From assembly GCA_015956445.1 (NCBI GenBank), contig WIUZ02000003.1:1426001-1490000 (forward strand): 64,000 nucleotides of DNA, written 5' to 3'. Positions within the stretch are counted from its first letter, which is position 1; the number at the start of each line of letters is the position of its first letter. Of the stretch, positions 10,284-22,658 are shown piece after piece. The notes under the pieces were generated by a model, which saw only the letters and a list, made by a program, of their open reading frames with translations, was not told the origin of the DNA and made no database searches. The translations under genes and the position numbers were made by a program. Source of the DNA: Thelephora terrestris. Lineage: Eukaryota > Basidiomycota > Agaricomycetes > Thelephorales > Thelephoraceae.

Positions 10284-12289
10284 GGGTCAGATGTGTAACT
10301 CAATGCGGGTGTGTAATTAATGGTGGGTGGAGTGAGCGAGATAAAGGGGAAGGATTCTGGAGTTCGATGAGGGGAAGCGAAGGGGCTCGACAGGTTATAA
10401 GTCCCCTTAGGTTCGATCGAACACCTATGTTGCACGATGTACTACGGCGAACAGAAACAGAGATGGTTCCCGAGCTCTTGTGTAGCAACTTATGCAGGGC
10501 AGCATCACCTTCATTGTATATACCATCACTACACGACCTATCCGCATCAGCACCACCCGCGTGTCCGACTGAGTATGTAAAGGGGTGTATACCTGGTGCT
10601 GTTGGACGCTCCCGAGTCCTGGTGTCTCCCCCGAACGCAGCGTCGCCTCTACGCGGTTGGCTTCGGCAGCCAGCAAATCATTCGACACGTCACTCAGGTC
10701 CCTCAGATCACTCTTAGTGGCGGACAAACGAGGCCAGGATCGCTGATAACACGATGCCACCGTCGCAAGGAGATGATCGGTGGTTGGGATGTGGGGACAC
10801 CGCCCATCTCGTAGATTCCGCTGCTTCTCGGCGAGATCAGGATTGGACAGGAAACTGATCCATCTGCATCAGTGCCCAACTCTAGTCCGTTCCAAGTCCC
10901 CATAACAGGCAAAGATGAGTCGTATCTGGATCCTCACAATGTTTGTTTTCCAGACGCACGGTTATAAGCTCTCCGGCGCCATCGCCATAGGAACCATCCT
11001 CGCTATGACAGCGACCCAATGAGTTCCCTGAGGAAAAAAAGTGTTGCAGAATTGGTTTCCTGAAACCTTACGATGTGCTGAATGGTCTTGTATCGATTCC
11101 GGACAACTCGTTCGCTGAGACTGGGGGGAAATCATACCGCTATACATACACTCCCATCTGCATGACATGGACTGCCAGAGCTTCAACAAAAGACGGTCTC
11201 GCGGCCAAGGACGGTGAGAGCCACGTTGCCCGCATTTCCGTGACAGACAACGGAGCTCACAACTGAGGCGGAGACATAATTTCCTGTGAAATATATTTGC
11301 CCTTGCGATGAACGCCGTCTGCATGTGATCTTAGAAACTGTCCCCGCAGAAGGTGTGTCCGATATTCTTCCGGTGGAGGGGTCGCAGGGTGCGAAGGCCT
11401 TCACAGGGCATTTGCGGACTACGTAGGCTTCTACCGGGGCTACCTGCCAGTACTGGGTCGAAAGAATCTCGAAATCAGTCGAGGGAGGGATATGTGATGG
11501 GTGACTGACCGGAATCGGGGTAAAGTGCCATCTGTTTCCTTCTATATGCTAACAAGTAGCCGCGCGAAGTGCTCATCGAGACGACTGATATTTGGATGGC
11601 TAAGAGATTTGTGACATTGTACGATGTGGAAACTTAGGGGTACAACGAGTCCCGTTACAAATTTACTGTCTTTTGGAATGGACGGGCTTCAGATTTCTAC
11701 CTTGTTGATGACCCAGACAGAGGAATTGAACTCACAAAAACACCGGCCTGCACTCTGTGCATATTTTCAAGCCACTCCGCAACGTCTCGTCATCTGCTGA
11801 GGGTGGGACGCCCTTCATGTCCCCTATCGTTCTCGTCGTTCGCCACCTCTTCGATAGCGCCCGACTTTGTTTCCTCAACGAAGATGAAGTGGAGGTCGAG
11901 TAGTAGTCGCGTATCTAAGCCCCCGTTCTAATCGCGCTGTTTCATCCTGCAAACGTGGACGTTCGGGTTCTTTCAGTTCGTCCGTCCGCAATTTTGTGGC
12001 CAATACACTGCTTGAGTTGGAAAACTGGTGGCTATGTTCTACCCGAGGTGCGTGGTATGGGAGGGACCGTGCGGAGTTTTGACGATGCGGGATAATTCTT
12101 GGTGCTACCATTTACCCCGGTGATTACATCGTGTTCGGGTGTAGAAGGCTAGAGTTGGACGAGGAAAGGCGAAGAAGTAGCGGTGAGGACGGCGAGTGCG
12201 TTAAGGTGCGAGGGAAAACCTTAACTGCAGGAGATTGACCTCATGATCGACTGCTTGCTTGCCCTGCGCCTCTCTTAGCTAACTCGTCA
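10284..12289 (-). other. Upstream region of copy D with decayed unknown reading frame
   Basis: Next to copy D is its promoter, with TTATAA at 10394-10399 (111-116 nt before the ATG). Further up (10425-12111, minus strand) come fragments shared with other spacers: an LSDVSN-LLAAEANRVEAT stretch (10600-10720), a MGTWNGLELG stretch (about 10890), a stretch around QTAFIARANIFHRK (11324), and TIPHRQNSARS-like sequence (12090). The order is the same as at 15.3-18.9, 22.9-24.8 and 31.2-32.2 kb. These could be exons of a second duplicated gene now broken. I do not recognise the family and could not assemble a complete frame. Confidence 0.35.
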
Positions 12290-13781
12290 GAGTCCCTTTC
12301 TCCCTCTTTAAAAAACCGTCGACGTTCCGGACTGCCTCTTTCACCTCACTCCCACGATATCATGCACGAGAAAATAAAGGAATTCCGCAACCGATCTATG
12401 AAATGAGCGACAGGTTGGATTCGTAACGGAGGACACCTGTCACTCGTGAATTCCTGATAGCCTTGCTGTGGTCACTCCAACCTACGATTGACCGCACCGG
12501 AGTCCCTTTGGATGATGTATACACCTCTTTGTCTTTGGCCTTTCTTTAAACCACCGCTGTGGTATCTCCGTCGATCCCAAGAGGGCTGAGAGAGGAATCT
12601 TGTACCCTCTGCACAATCTATCCAGCTCTTCTCACGTCACCGCACACCCTGTCGGGTCTCCTCCTTCGTGTCATACCACTTCGTTCTGTTATAGTGTGTT
12701 CCAAGTTCCACATCGTGCACGACTATATCCTCAATTCCATTCACAGAGCATATCACACGTCAGGGTTTTCTGACGCTTCGCCCCCAAGATTACCACTTTC
12801 CACTATCGCTGTCCGCTAGCTTTGATGGCTACGTAGCGCACCAACGTGCTGTTTGTGCCCCTCACCAGTTGAGCGATTCGAGATGCCCACAGTCCCGATC
12901 TCTCCTTACTTATCCGCTGAGCATCATTCGCTTGTTTCTTTGCACTGCTGTGATTCGAGGCCCAGTTAAGCCTTCGTCTTTTTTGTAGCCGCATACGTTG
13001 TGCCTTTGGGCTTTGGGTGGTTCCAAGTTCGGTCCTCGACGGATCTCACGTACGCTAAGACGGTTCACCTTTTTCGCCATTTGTTCTTTCCCTGGCCTCT
13101 TGTCATGCCGCCACTTCAACTTATTGCTGCTTTGTTTATCTCGAGCCCGCGGGCATGGGACGCCTCTCTACAATCATCTATCGTTCCGGGTGGCAAACCC
13201 GTTCTTCGACTTCGGACCAGCGATCGGGTTCCTCCATCCTCGATCTCTCACCAAATTCTCTCCGATCCCACAGCTGGTGATCAAACGATACGGGTTTCGT
13301 CGTTGCCCCACTTCAAAGAGATACTCGTTGTAGAGAACCAGCGACACATTCTTCTCCGTGAGGATCACTTCCTGTTGAACGTCCTGTACCATCACGTTCT
13401 TAGCGGTTCCCAGGCCGTGAACACCGTGAACATATCCCAGTAACGCCCCTTCCCTTGCAATCCAAAATGTTGCACCGGGGGTACTCATCGGCTCTCGCGT
13501 TGTTGACATGGGGGGTTCATTTTCTGTTGGCGGACGAGATCCGGCGAATCTGATGAATTCCGGGGCCTTTGATTGCTTCGGAGCGAAAGATATATCGAAT
13601 GGGAAGAAGAAACGGCCTGTATTTACAAACACGAATGACAGCGGGACGGGAGTGCGGAAACTCACAAATCCTTGGCGTCATTTCCAGCAGGAAAAGCGAG
13701 TGGGAGTGATGATAGTACTACAAACGACACGAAAAAGAGTCCGTACATGACCAGATGCCGAATCGTCGACTTTATGCACTG
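12290..13781. repeat. Duplicated spacer block, copy 1 (partner 19840-21345)
   Basis: About 1.5 kb that recurs at 19840-21345, both times immediately 3' of an intact 7-TM copy (E and F). Most of the block shows scattered differences, but 13321-13490 is essentially identical to 20871-21040. A minus-strand open frame (13665-13174, 163 codons) covers this piece and is partly kept in the partner (21162-20722). It contains GATFWIAREGALLGYVHG and a later VILTEKNVSLVLYNEYLFEV. I do not recognise it with confidence; a resemblance to the N-terminal part of tRNA-splicing endonuclease Sen34 is weak and untested. Whether it is translated is unknown. Confidence 0.6.
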
Positions 13782-15098
13782 TCACAACGGCACCTCTTCG
13801 ATAGCATTGTCGTCCGTAGCGGCAAGCTCCCTGGGACCCTCACCATTCACCTCCGTCGCAGTCGTGGGATCCCCATCAGGAAGGGGATCATCAACGTCTG
13901 TCGACCCTTGGCTCCTGAACTGCATCGACTCGAAGGATCCGGAGATCGATTCGCTCGTCAGTGCTCTCCGCTCGGCAACTCGTAGAATGACCAGATACGG
14001 AGCGATGACCTGTGTGTAAACATAATCAGAAAGCAATGTCCCAAGGTAGCAGCGCATTGGGGAGAAGTATAGATGCTACGAACCTGTGTTGTGCCAGCAA
14101 TTCCTGCAAAGATTTCCACGATCCAACTATTGATCGCCAAGGGTATGGTATATGCTAGAAGAGCGACAGCGTAGAGTGCATAAGACTCGATAATCATTGT
14201 GGCGATTGCTGTGTACAGTCCGCTAGACCCATCTGAGGCTCCCAGAACCCCTCGAAGGTTCCTCCTATGCCAGATGAGTCGCGTGACAATCATGAGCGTG
14301 AGGAGGACGTTGAGCCCAAGAGAAATTGAATAGTATGAAGCGCTGGAGCCGATCGAATTGGCGCTGGTCTGCACTGGTTCCAATATGAGTCCGTAGACAT
14401 GCATTATACCCACCGCTACATCAGTGGTATTGATTAACGTGTCACTGTCGGCTTGTGGAGAACTTGAGCACATACCAACAGTGGCGAAGTACATCAGGCA
14501 TGGGAAGGCCATCACCCAATGGTTCATGAGATAGATGACATAGCAACGATGCAGCTGGAGGATCAACCTAGGTTAAACGCCGAGGCGACTGAGATTGAAA
14601 TGTGGCCTACCAAAAGGCCATCGGCTAGCCACTGGTTCAAGGGGAATATGACTTCGGCAAAAAGTGGGAACGCCCCGTTGAGTTTCGGGATGACACTATA
14701 TCCGAAAGGTCCAGGAAGGTATTCGTCGAGGCCAGGAAATTCTCGGTTATTGATGTACCCAACGGATAACCAGTAAAAATGGGTTCCAGCGGGTGCCGTA
14801 ATAAATAAGAACATGGCCATGGTGTGGACGACGAGTGCCCACTTAACAGTTGTCTTGATGGTTTTGCTGGGAGTAAGCAGCACACGCATGCATTGAAAAA
14901 ACAGAGCGATGACAATCCCTAAAAGATGGGTCAAACAGGTAGAGTAAGCATGGATGAGTGGATGTGAGTCAGCGTACCATAGGATATTGCACCAAGAAAA
15001 TGTCCTGCCATATATTCCTTCTCCGCAAGGTACAGCCAATATGGGATCTGGGGGGCATTGGGGTGATTGGACCATGGCTGATCCGCAGAGTCAGACAT
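13782..15098 (-). CDS. 7-TM membrane protein family, copy E (intact, 5 exons)
   Basis: Exons 14978-15098, 14611-14918, 14476-14554, 14084-14415 and 13782-14009 join to 355 residues with GT-AG introns. It starts MSDSADQPWSNHPNAPQ and ends NAIEEVPL. Differences from its neighbours: exon 2 carries one extra codon, and the loop after LLTP reads SKTIKTTVKWALVVHTMA. It is closest to copy F, with which it shares SKTIKTT, the QIPYWLYLAEKE start region and the duplicated 3' block, so E and F probably arose from one unit duplication. TTATAA lies at 15211-15216, 113 nt before the ATG. Seven hydrophobic segments; function unknown. Confidence 0.88.
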
Positions 15099-18000
15099 GG
15101 GTTAGACGTGTAACTCGATGTGGGTGTATGAGTGAATGGTGGGTGGAGTGAACGAGATGAAGGGAAAGGATCCCGGAGTTCGATGGGAGGAAGCGAAGGG
15201 GGTCGACGGGTTATAAACCCCCTTGGGTTCGATTGAGCGCCCATGTGTCTTGATGTACTATGGCGAATAGAAACAGGGGTGGTTCTCAAGCTCTTGTGTA
15301 GCAATATGTGGCAACGTATGCAGGGCTGGCATCACCTTCACTGTGTGTATCATCACTACACAGTCTATCCGCATCAGTGCCACCTGTGTGTCCGACTGAG
15401 TATGGAAAGAGATGCATACCTGGTGCTGACGCTCTTGAGTCCTAATCCACCGGTGTTTCCCCCAAATGCAGCTGCGGTTCGCTGTCGCCTCTACGCGGTT
15501 GGCTTCGGCAGCCAGCAAACCATTCGACACGTCACTCAGGTACCCCGGATTGCTCAGGGTGGTGGACACACGAGACCAGGATATCTGGTAACACGACGCC
15601 ACCACCACAAGGAGATGATTGGTGGTTGGGATGTGAGAACATCGCCCATCCAGTAGATTCCATCTGCTACTACTAGGTGAAATCAGGATTGAACGGGAGA
15701 CTGATCCAATGATCAACTGGAGTGCCTAACTCTAGTCCGTTCCAGGTTCCCATAACAGGCAAAGATGAGGCGTATCTGGAGACAGCCGAGTCTTCAACGT
15801 TCACAATTCAAAGCGGTATTCGAGGGTATTCGTTTTGAGTTATGTCGTCCGGGGAAGGATCGATCATCCAGGTCCCACCAAATGTGGTTCAGCGGTATGA
15901 ATCCTCACAATGTTTGTATTCCAGGCGTAAATATGTAACTTCTCCATACAAACCATCCTCGCTAGGGCGGCGACTCGATGAGTTCTTCGAGGGGAGGAAG
16001 TGTTACAGAATCGAGAGATGATTGGTGTCATGATCATCATTTATTGATGATATGTGTTCCCTTCCGCATCGCTTGGGCGCATATGGTTTCATGAAAGTAG
16101 TCGAGGGATGGCTCACGTGTGATAGCTGTAACGGAGGGCGGAGAGTACCGGAACCTGGGGCTCAAAGACATAACTTCGTGCTTACACTCGCGAGGACTCA
16201 TGAGTATCTGTGTGCGATAGTGAGAATTCCTCATCGTATGAAGAAAGTTCCGTACCCACTCTGCAGCGACCTCTAGATGCGAGAACGCACTTACAAGGCG
16301 TTCGATTTCAACAGAATTTTGACCTTCAGATGCTTCTCAGCGCTGCAGGGACAAAGGTCGGTTGGACGGAGAGGAGTAGCGGAGAACTGCCGGTCTCCCA
16401 GATGTGAGAGTAGTTGCGTGGTGTGTTGAGGTGCAATGCAGTCGTCGTTGGTCAAACGGGTCGACTTGTTGTGTGACGAAACTGGGGGTGCCAAAGGATG
16501 TAATTGGGGGAGGTGTAGGCGGAGATCGTCACGGCGGAGAGGACTTGGCCAGCGTCGCATCGAAGGTGGCAGCGATTGCGATGATGACCGATATTTCGTC
16601 TTACGCTCCGAGAATCACCAACAGTCAGAGGCCCATGACTATGCTGTTCTCCTCATGTACCTCCAAATTGGCGTCCTCATCAGTCGCTGGCTGACGCAAC
16701 CGTATGTCCAGGTTTCGCGGGGAAGGGACGCAACAACCAAAGGGGGCGTTGAGAATCTACGAACGGCTCGTTGGTGCAGATGGAGCGGAAGAAGCGGAAT
16801 CCAATCCGATCAATCTCTTTCTGGATCGGGCGATTCTCATGGTCAAGTTCGGCCTCCTCGAATGTCGTTTCAAGGTCGATAATCTCCTGGCGGAGTTTTT
16901 TTTTACGATGAAACCGAATCGGCAATGCACATCGAACGACCCAAGTCAAACCCAGTTGGGGACCTGCTCGGCCTCGACAGGCCGAGGATCAACTATTCGA
17001 TCAGGCACTGAGGTCAGAGTCCAGGAATACTACCTTCTCTGAAAGATCAGGGTTAGACGGAAGGCTGTTCGGAACTTCATACGGTATCGAGCGTACAACA
17101 TCAGTCCGGACCCCCCTACTCAAGATTTCAATCGGCGTCCAACCCGAGCTGTGCTGTCTTCCGGGGAGGGATCAATCACCCAGGGTCCACGAAAGACGGT
17201 CCAATCGATGGGGGACTTGGCACAGTTCATGTATAAAGCTCTGAATGGGTACATGTTTCACGATGTACGGCGAACAAAAGACGATGCCCCCAACTCTTGT
17301 GTAGTAACTTATATAGGGCTAGCAGTTTTACACACGCATACCTGGCTCTGGCGGTCATGATTCACCGGTTTCCATCACTGCCGTTCATTGCTCACCTCTG
17401 AGCATTGGATTCGGCAGCTGGCCAGCCACTCGGTACATCTCTCAGAGGCATCGCATCGCTCAAGTCGTGAGCCACACACGACTGTGTCCTCCGGCAACAC
17501 AACGTCACTACCGCGCAGACATGACCGGGGGTTAGGATGCAGGAATCTTAACCATCTTAGATCCCATCTGCTTCTCGGCGAGATCAGGATTGGGCGGAAA
17601 ACTGATCGGACGGCCGCCTTGAACGCCTAAGCTTAGTTTTTTCCACGTTCCCATCGCAGATGCCCATGACACTGGCTTCGTAAATGGCGCGTGTCCCTGG
17701 AGACAGTCGAGTCTCCGATGCTGGCAGTTCAAAACACCATTTATCTTGAGCGCTGTTGTCCGAGGGAGGATCACTGTCATCGAGGATCCATCAAAAGTGG
17801 TTTAGGCGACGGAGAACTTGACATAGCTCTTACATAGAATAAATCGTCGCAATTTCTGTTTCATTCCCTCCATCATCACTAGCACTATGTGGGAAGCATC
17901 TTCCCTCGGCGGTGACTCAACGAGTTTCACGAAAGCTGGCGCTGCATAGTTTTCTGATTCGGTTTGTGCGGTAGCTGTGGCGTGCGACGGAGTGAACTCG

Positions 18001-19839
18001 AACCTGAGGCGAGGAAACGTTCATTTGTGCAACAGATTGGCCCTTGCGATGATCGCCATCTGTATGTGATCCCTAAAACTATCCCTCGCGGAAGGTGAGT
18101 CTAATCTCCACTCCACGGAGACGCCTTCAGGCGCAAAAGGCCACCAAGAGATGTTTGTGAATTGCGAGGGGTTTGGCCGTACGTCCTTCTTCACTACTGA
18201 GTCGGAAGCGCATCAAAATCAGTTGAGGGGCAACACGTCTGCAGAGGGGGGCTCACCGGAACTGGGATAAAGTGCTCAGTCTCCGTTCATGCCAAGTATC
18301 TGCGTGGAGTCGCGTGGGGTGCTCGTCAAGATGGTCGATATTTTTCTGGCCAGGAGATTTGTAACATTATAAAACTCGGGCATAGAGTCTCCTCAACACA
18401 TTGCTGTCGGCATGAACGGGTTTGAGATTCCAAAGTTCGTTGGCGACCCGAACCGAGGAAACAGACACACCGGTTCGCACCCTGTGCGTGTTCTCAAACC
18501 ATTCGGGAGCTTTCTGTCGTCCCCCGAGGATGAAACACCCTTTACTGGCCTTGTCATTCTCGTCGTCCGCCTGATTGCACCGCCCCCCGCAACCACTTCA
18601 ATTGCGCCGTGCTTGATATCTTCAACAAATGTGAGTTAACGACTGCGCTGGAAGTTTTCCTGCGATAGGGCAGGCGGAGGCTGTAGATTTCTGAAAATTT
18701 CCGAAGGCTCAGAGAAATGGAGGTCGAGTCGCCACGTGAGTCGGCCATCGTGCCCGTTCTATCCGTTGCGCCGCCTATATTCGGGGGTCCTTGGCAAATA
18801 GACACTCTTGAGTACTGGTCTATGCGAGAGGGAGGGATTGTACGGATGTTGACGACGCGGGGTAGTTGTCGGTGCGGCAGTTCACGCTGATGAGTGACGA
18901 CATTAGGTGCTGGGTAAAGCTGGAAAAAATCTGGTCGGGTGAGGAGGAGAAAGAGGTGGCCGTGGTGAGGGTGGCAGATGTGATGACTGCACAGGACGGG
19001 AGAAAGTCGACAGACGATCGACCTCATGATCGACGACTACTAACTCTGGGAGAAACGTTCTCCTACGTCTTCCTGTGGCGTGTCGTATTGGCCTTTCTGA
19101 TGCAGATGAATGGCTGGTCGACTTTCTTTCTGGAGGCGATGCACAGAGTGAAGGAGAACCTTTGACCCCGATAATTACCGAAGCCGCCGCAACGAGGGTA
19201 CCTTCAAGTTCTCGTTAGTGTCTTCAATGCCACTTGCCCCGCACCTCTCTACAACTGACGCGGTTCTTACCCATTGACTTTCGCGCCTGTCCCCGTTGAT
19301 CCAATCCGGTCAACACTTGTGGTCGTGGTCGTTAGCATCAAACTCTGCTAGGTGAGGCACAGTTAGTGGCAGAGCAGAACAGTACATACCTACACGCAGT
19401 CTGTCTCAGCGGGTGATGTGGCTTTCGCGATTCTCAGGCCATCGACGTTGTTATTTGAGACAGAAAGGCGATATGATCTCAAGGACTTTCAACTGGAGTA
19501 AGACCACTGGGCCGAGAAGCGAAAACAGACCAAAATGAACAACCATCGGAGATTGGTCGTCTGGACCTTGGCTTCAACTTAGCCGTGCCATTGCCCTCGG
19601 GCGTATCCAGGTTCAGGGGCATACAGGAGGTTTCTGCGTAGCCTCCCCCCGTACCCGATCAGCCAAAACTCGCAGGCTTGCTGCGAGTTCGGAAGAGGCA
19701 GCAACGTAGGATCGCCGGACTGTTGAAACATCCTACCCACTCCACGCCTCATCATCAGCCCCACCTAGTACAACGGCTAACAGAGACGCGTCGGATTCCA
19801 TCAAGATCAAGCCCAATGTAGACTGCCTTGAGCTTGTCA
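15099..19839 (-). other. Long spacer upstream of copy E, two sets of decayed fragments
   Basis: The longest gene-poor spacer of the array outside the transposon. It holds the promoter module of copy E (to about 15720) and then a second copy of the same module at about 17150-17780, recognisable by a shared CTCTTGTGTAG stretch (15290 and 17295) and by the MGTWKKLSLGVQG and ISFPPNPDLAEKQM readings on the minus strand. Fragments of the unknown upstream frame run to about 18900 (minus: RTIPPSRI near 18850). A piece at 16290-16560 resembles 33000-33450. This suggests that a further 7-TM copy was lost here while its upstream module stayed. No intact gene. Confidence 0.4.
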
Positions 19840-21345
19840 AAGTCTCTTTCTCCCTTCATAACCCCCGTAATCAACCGTGCGACATCGCAGATTGCCTCTT
19901 CTGACCTCACTCCCGCGAAATGATTCACAGGACATTACAGGACTTTCGCTACCGATTTGGATGTCCAGCAAGCTGAATTCGTTGTGGAGGACACCCGTCA
20001 CTCGTGAATCACTGACCTCAGTCTTGTTATGGTCCCTCCGACCTACGATCGACCGCACCGGGGTCCCTTCAGATGATGTATCCACCTTTTTGGCCTCTCT
20101 AAATCACCGCTGTGGTATTTCCGCCAATCCCGAGAGGGCTGAGAGAGGAATCTTGCGCCCTCTCTGCAAAGCTATCCAGCTCTTCTCACGTCACCGCACA
20201 CCCTGTCAGGTCTCACCCTTCGTGTCATGCCTCTTCGTTCTGTTATGGTGTGTTCCAAGTTCCATATCGTCCACGAGTATATCCTCAATTTTATTCACAG
20301 AGCGTATCACACGTCAAGGTTTTCTGACGCTTCCCCCCAAGATTTCCACTTTCCACTATCGCTGTCCACTAGCTTTGATGGCTACGTAGCGCACTAACGT
20401 GCTGTTCTTGCCCTTCACCAGTTGAGCAATTCGAAATCCACAGTTTCGATCTCTCCTCACTTATCCGCGGAGCATTATTCGCTTGTTACTTTGCACTGCT
20501 GTAATTCGAGGCCTAGTTAATCCTTCGTCTCCCCCGTAGCCGCATTCATTGTGCCTTCGGGTTTCAGGTAGTTTCAAGTTTGGTCCTCGGCGGATCTCGT
20601 GTACGCTACAACGGTCCACCTTTTTCACCTTTTGTACTTTCCCTGGCCTCCACTTCAACTTATCGCTGCTTTGTTCATCTCGCGATTGAGCAACCTGCAA
20701 GCATGGGACGCGTGCCGCCAATCATTCATCGTTTCGGGTGGCAAACCTGTTCTTCAACTTCAAACCAGCGATCGGGTTCCTCCAACCTCGATCTCTCACC
20801 AAATTCTCTCCGATCCCGCAGCTGGTGATCAAACAATACGGGTTTCGTCGTTGCCACACTTCAAAGAGATACTCGTTGTAGAGAACCAGCGACACATTCT
20901 TCTCCGTGAGGATCACTTCCTGTTGAACGTCCTGTACCATCACGTTCTTAGCGGTTCCCAGGCCGTGAACACCGTGAACATATCCCAGTAACGCCCCTTC
21001 CCTTGCAATCCAAAATGTTGCACCGGGGCTACTCATTGGCTCTCGCGTTGTTGACATGGGGGGTTCATTTTCTGTGTCCGGCGTTCTGTTGGTGGACGAG
21101 ATCCGGCAAATCTGATGAATTCCGGGGCCTTTGATTGCTTCGGAGCGAAAAATAAATATCAAATGGGAAGAAGAAACGGCCTGTATTTACAAACACGAAT
21201 AACAGCGGGACGGGAGTGCGGAAACTCACAAATCCTTGGTGTCGTTTCCAGCTGGAAAAGCGAGTGGGAGTGATGATAGTACTACAAACGACACGAAAAA
21301 GAGTCCGCACATAACCAGATGCCGAATCGTCGACTTTATGCACTG
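19840..21345. repeat. Duplicated spacer block, copy 2 (partner 12290-13781)
   Basis: Matches 12290-13781 in order and orientation, including the stretch GTCACCGCACACCCTGTC (20190 and 12640), the region read on plus as LVVENQRHILLREDHFLLNV, and the 3' flank of the 7-TM gene. Identity is uneven: the roughly 170 nt from 20871 match the partner exactly, whereas the left third differs often. The minus frame 21162-20722 corresponds to 13665-13174 of the partner. No standard domain was recognised. Confidence 0.6.
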
Positions 21346-22658
21346 TCACAACGGCACCTCTTCGATAGCGTTGTCGTCCGTAGCGGCAAGCTCCCTGGGA
21401 CCCTCACCATTCACCTCCGTCGCAGTCGTGGGATCCCCATCAGGAAGGGGATCATCAACATCTGTCGACCCTTGGCTCCTGAACTGCATCAACTCGAAGG
21501 ACCCGGAGATCGATTCGCTCGTCACTGCTCTCCTCTTGGCGACTCGCAGAATGATTAGATACGGAGCGATGACCTGTTTGTGAACATAATCAGAAAGCAA
21601 TGTCCCAAGGTAGCAGCTCATTGGGGAAAAGTAAAGACGCTACGAACCTGCATTGTGCCAGCAATTCCAGAGAAGATTTCCACGATCCAACTATTGACCG
21701 CCAAGGGTATGGTATATGCTAGAATAGCGACAGCGTAGAGTGCATAAGACTCGATAATCATTGTGGCGATTGCTTTCAATGGTCCGCTAGACCCGTCCGA
21801 GGCTCCCAGAACCCCTCGAAGGTTCCTCCTATGCCAGATGAGTCGCGCGACAATCATGAGCGTGAGGAGGACGTTGAGCCCAAGAGAAATTGAAAAGTAT
21901 GAGATGGTGATGTTGTACGCAACTGCGGTTTCCAACTTTGTTCCTGAGCCTTCGTAGACGTGGCTGATACCCAATGCTACATCATTGGTATATTGATCAA
22001 CGTGTCACTGGCGGCTTGTGGAGGACTTGAGCACGTACCGACAGAGGCGAGGGACATCAGGTATGGGAAGGCCATGACCCAGTGGTTCATGGAATAAATG
22101 AGATAGCAACGATGCAGCTGGAGGATCAACCTATGTTAAACAGCTAGGCAGCCAAGTTTGAAACACGGCCTACCAAAAGGCCATCGGCTAGCCACTGGCT
22201 CAAGGGGAACATGACTTCGTGAACAGTACCGAGCGCCGCGTTGCCCACGGCGTAATCATATCCGAGAGGTCCAGGAGCGCGTTCGTCGTGGCCAGGAAAT
22301 TCTCGGTCATTGATGTACTCAACGGATAACCAGTAAAAATGGATTCCAGCGGGTACCGTAATGAACAAGAACATGGCCATGGTGTGGACGACGAGTGCCC
22401 ACTTAACAGTTGTCTTGATGGTTTTGCTGGGAGTAAGCAACACACGCATGCATTGAGAAAACAGAGCGATGACAATCCCTAAAAGATGGGTCAAACAGGC
22501 AGAGTAAGCATGGATGGGCGGATGTGAGTCAGCGTACCGTAGGATATTGCACCAAGAAAACTTCCTGCCATATGTTCCTTCTCCGCAAGGTACAGCCAAT
22601 ATGGGATCTGGGGGGCGTTGGGGTGATTGGACCATGGCTGATCCGCAGAGTAAGACAT
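21346..22658 (-). CDS. 7-TM membrane protein family, copy F (intact, 5 exons)
   Basis: Exons 22538-22658, 22174-22478, 22039-22117, 21648-21976 and 21346-21573 join to 353 residues with GT-AG introns. It starts MSYSADQPWSNHPNAPQ and ends NAIEEVPL. Near-identity with copy E in exons 1, 2 and 5 and in both flanks marks them as products of one recent duplication. Exon 3 (LHRCYLIYSMNHWVMAF) and exon 4 (ALGISHVYEGSGTK) are closer to copy H, which hints at gene conversion or mosaic exchange inside the array. TTATAA at 22771-22776. Seven hydrophobic segments; function unknown. Confidence 0.88.

Noticed and set aside
13000-13443. Plus-strand frame reading LVVENQRHILLREDHFLLNV as a gene
   Set aside because: Its counterpart at 20599-20991 is open too, but only because the two blocks are duplicates. 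No domain; the minus frame is equally conserved.
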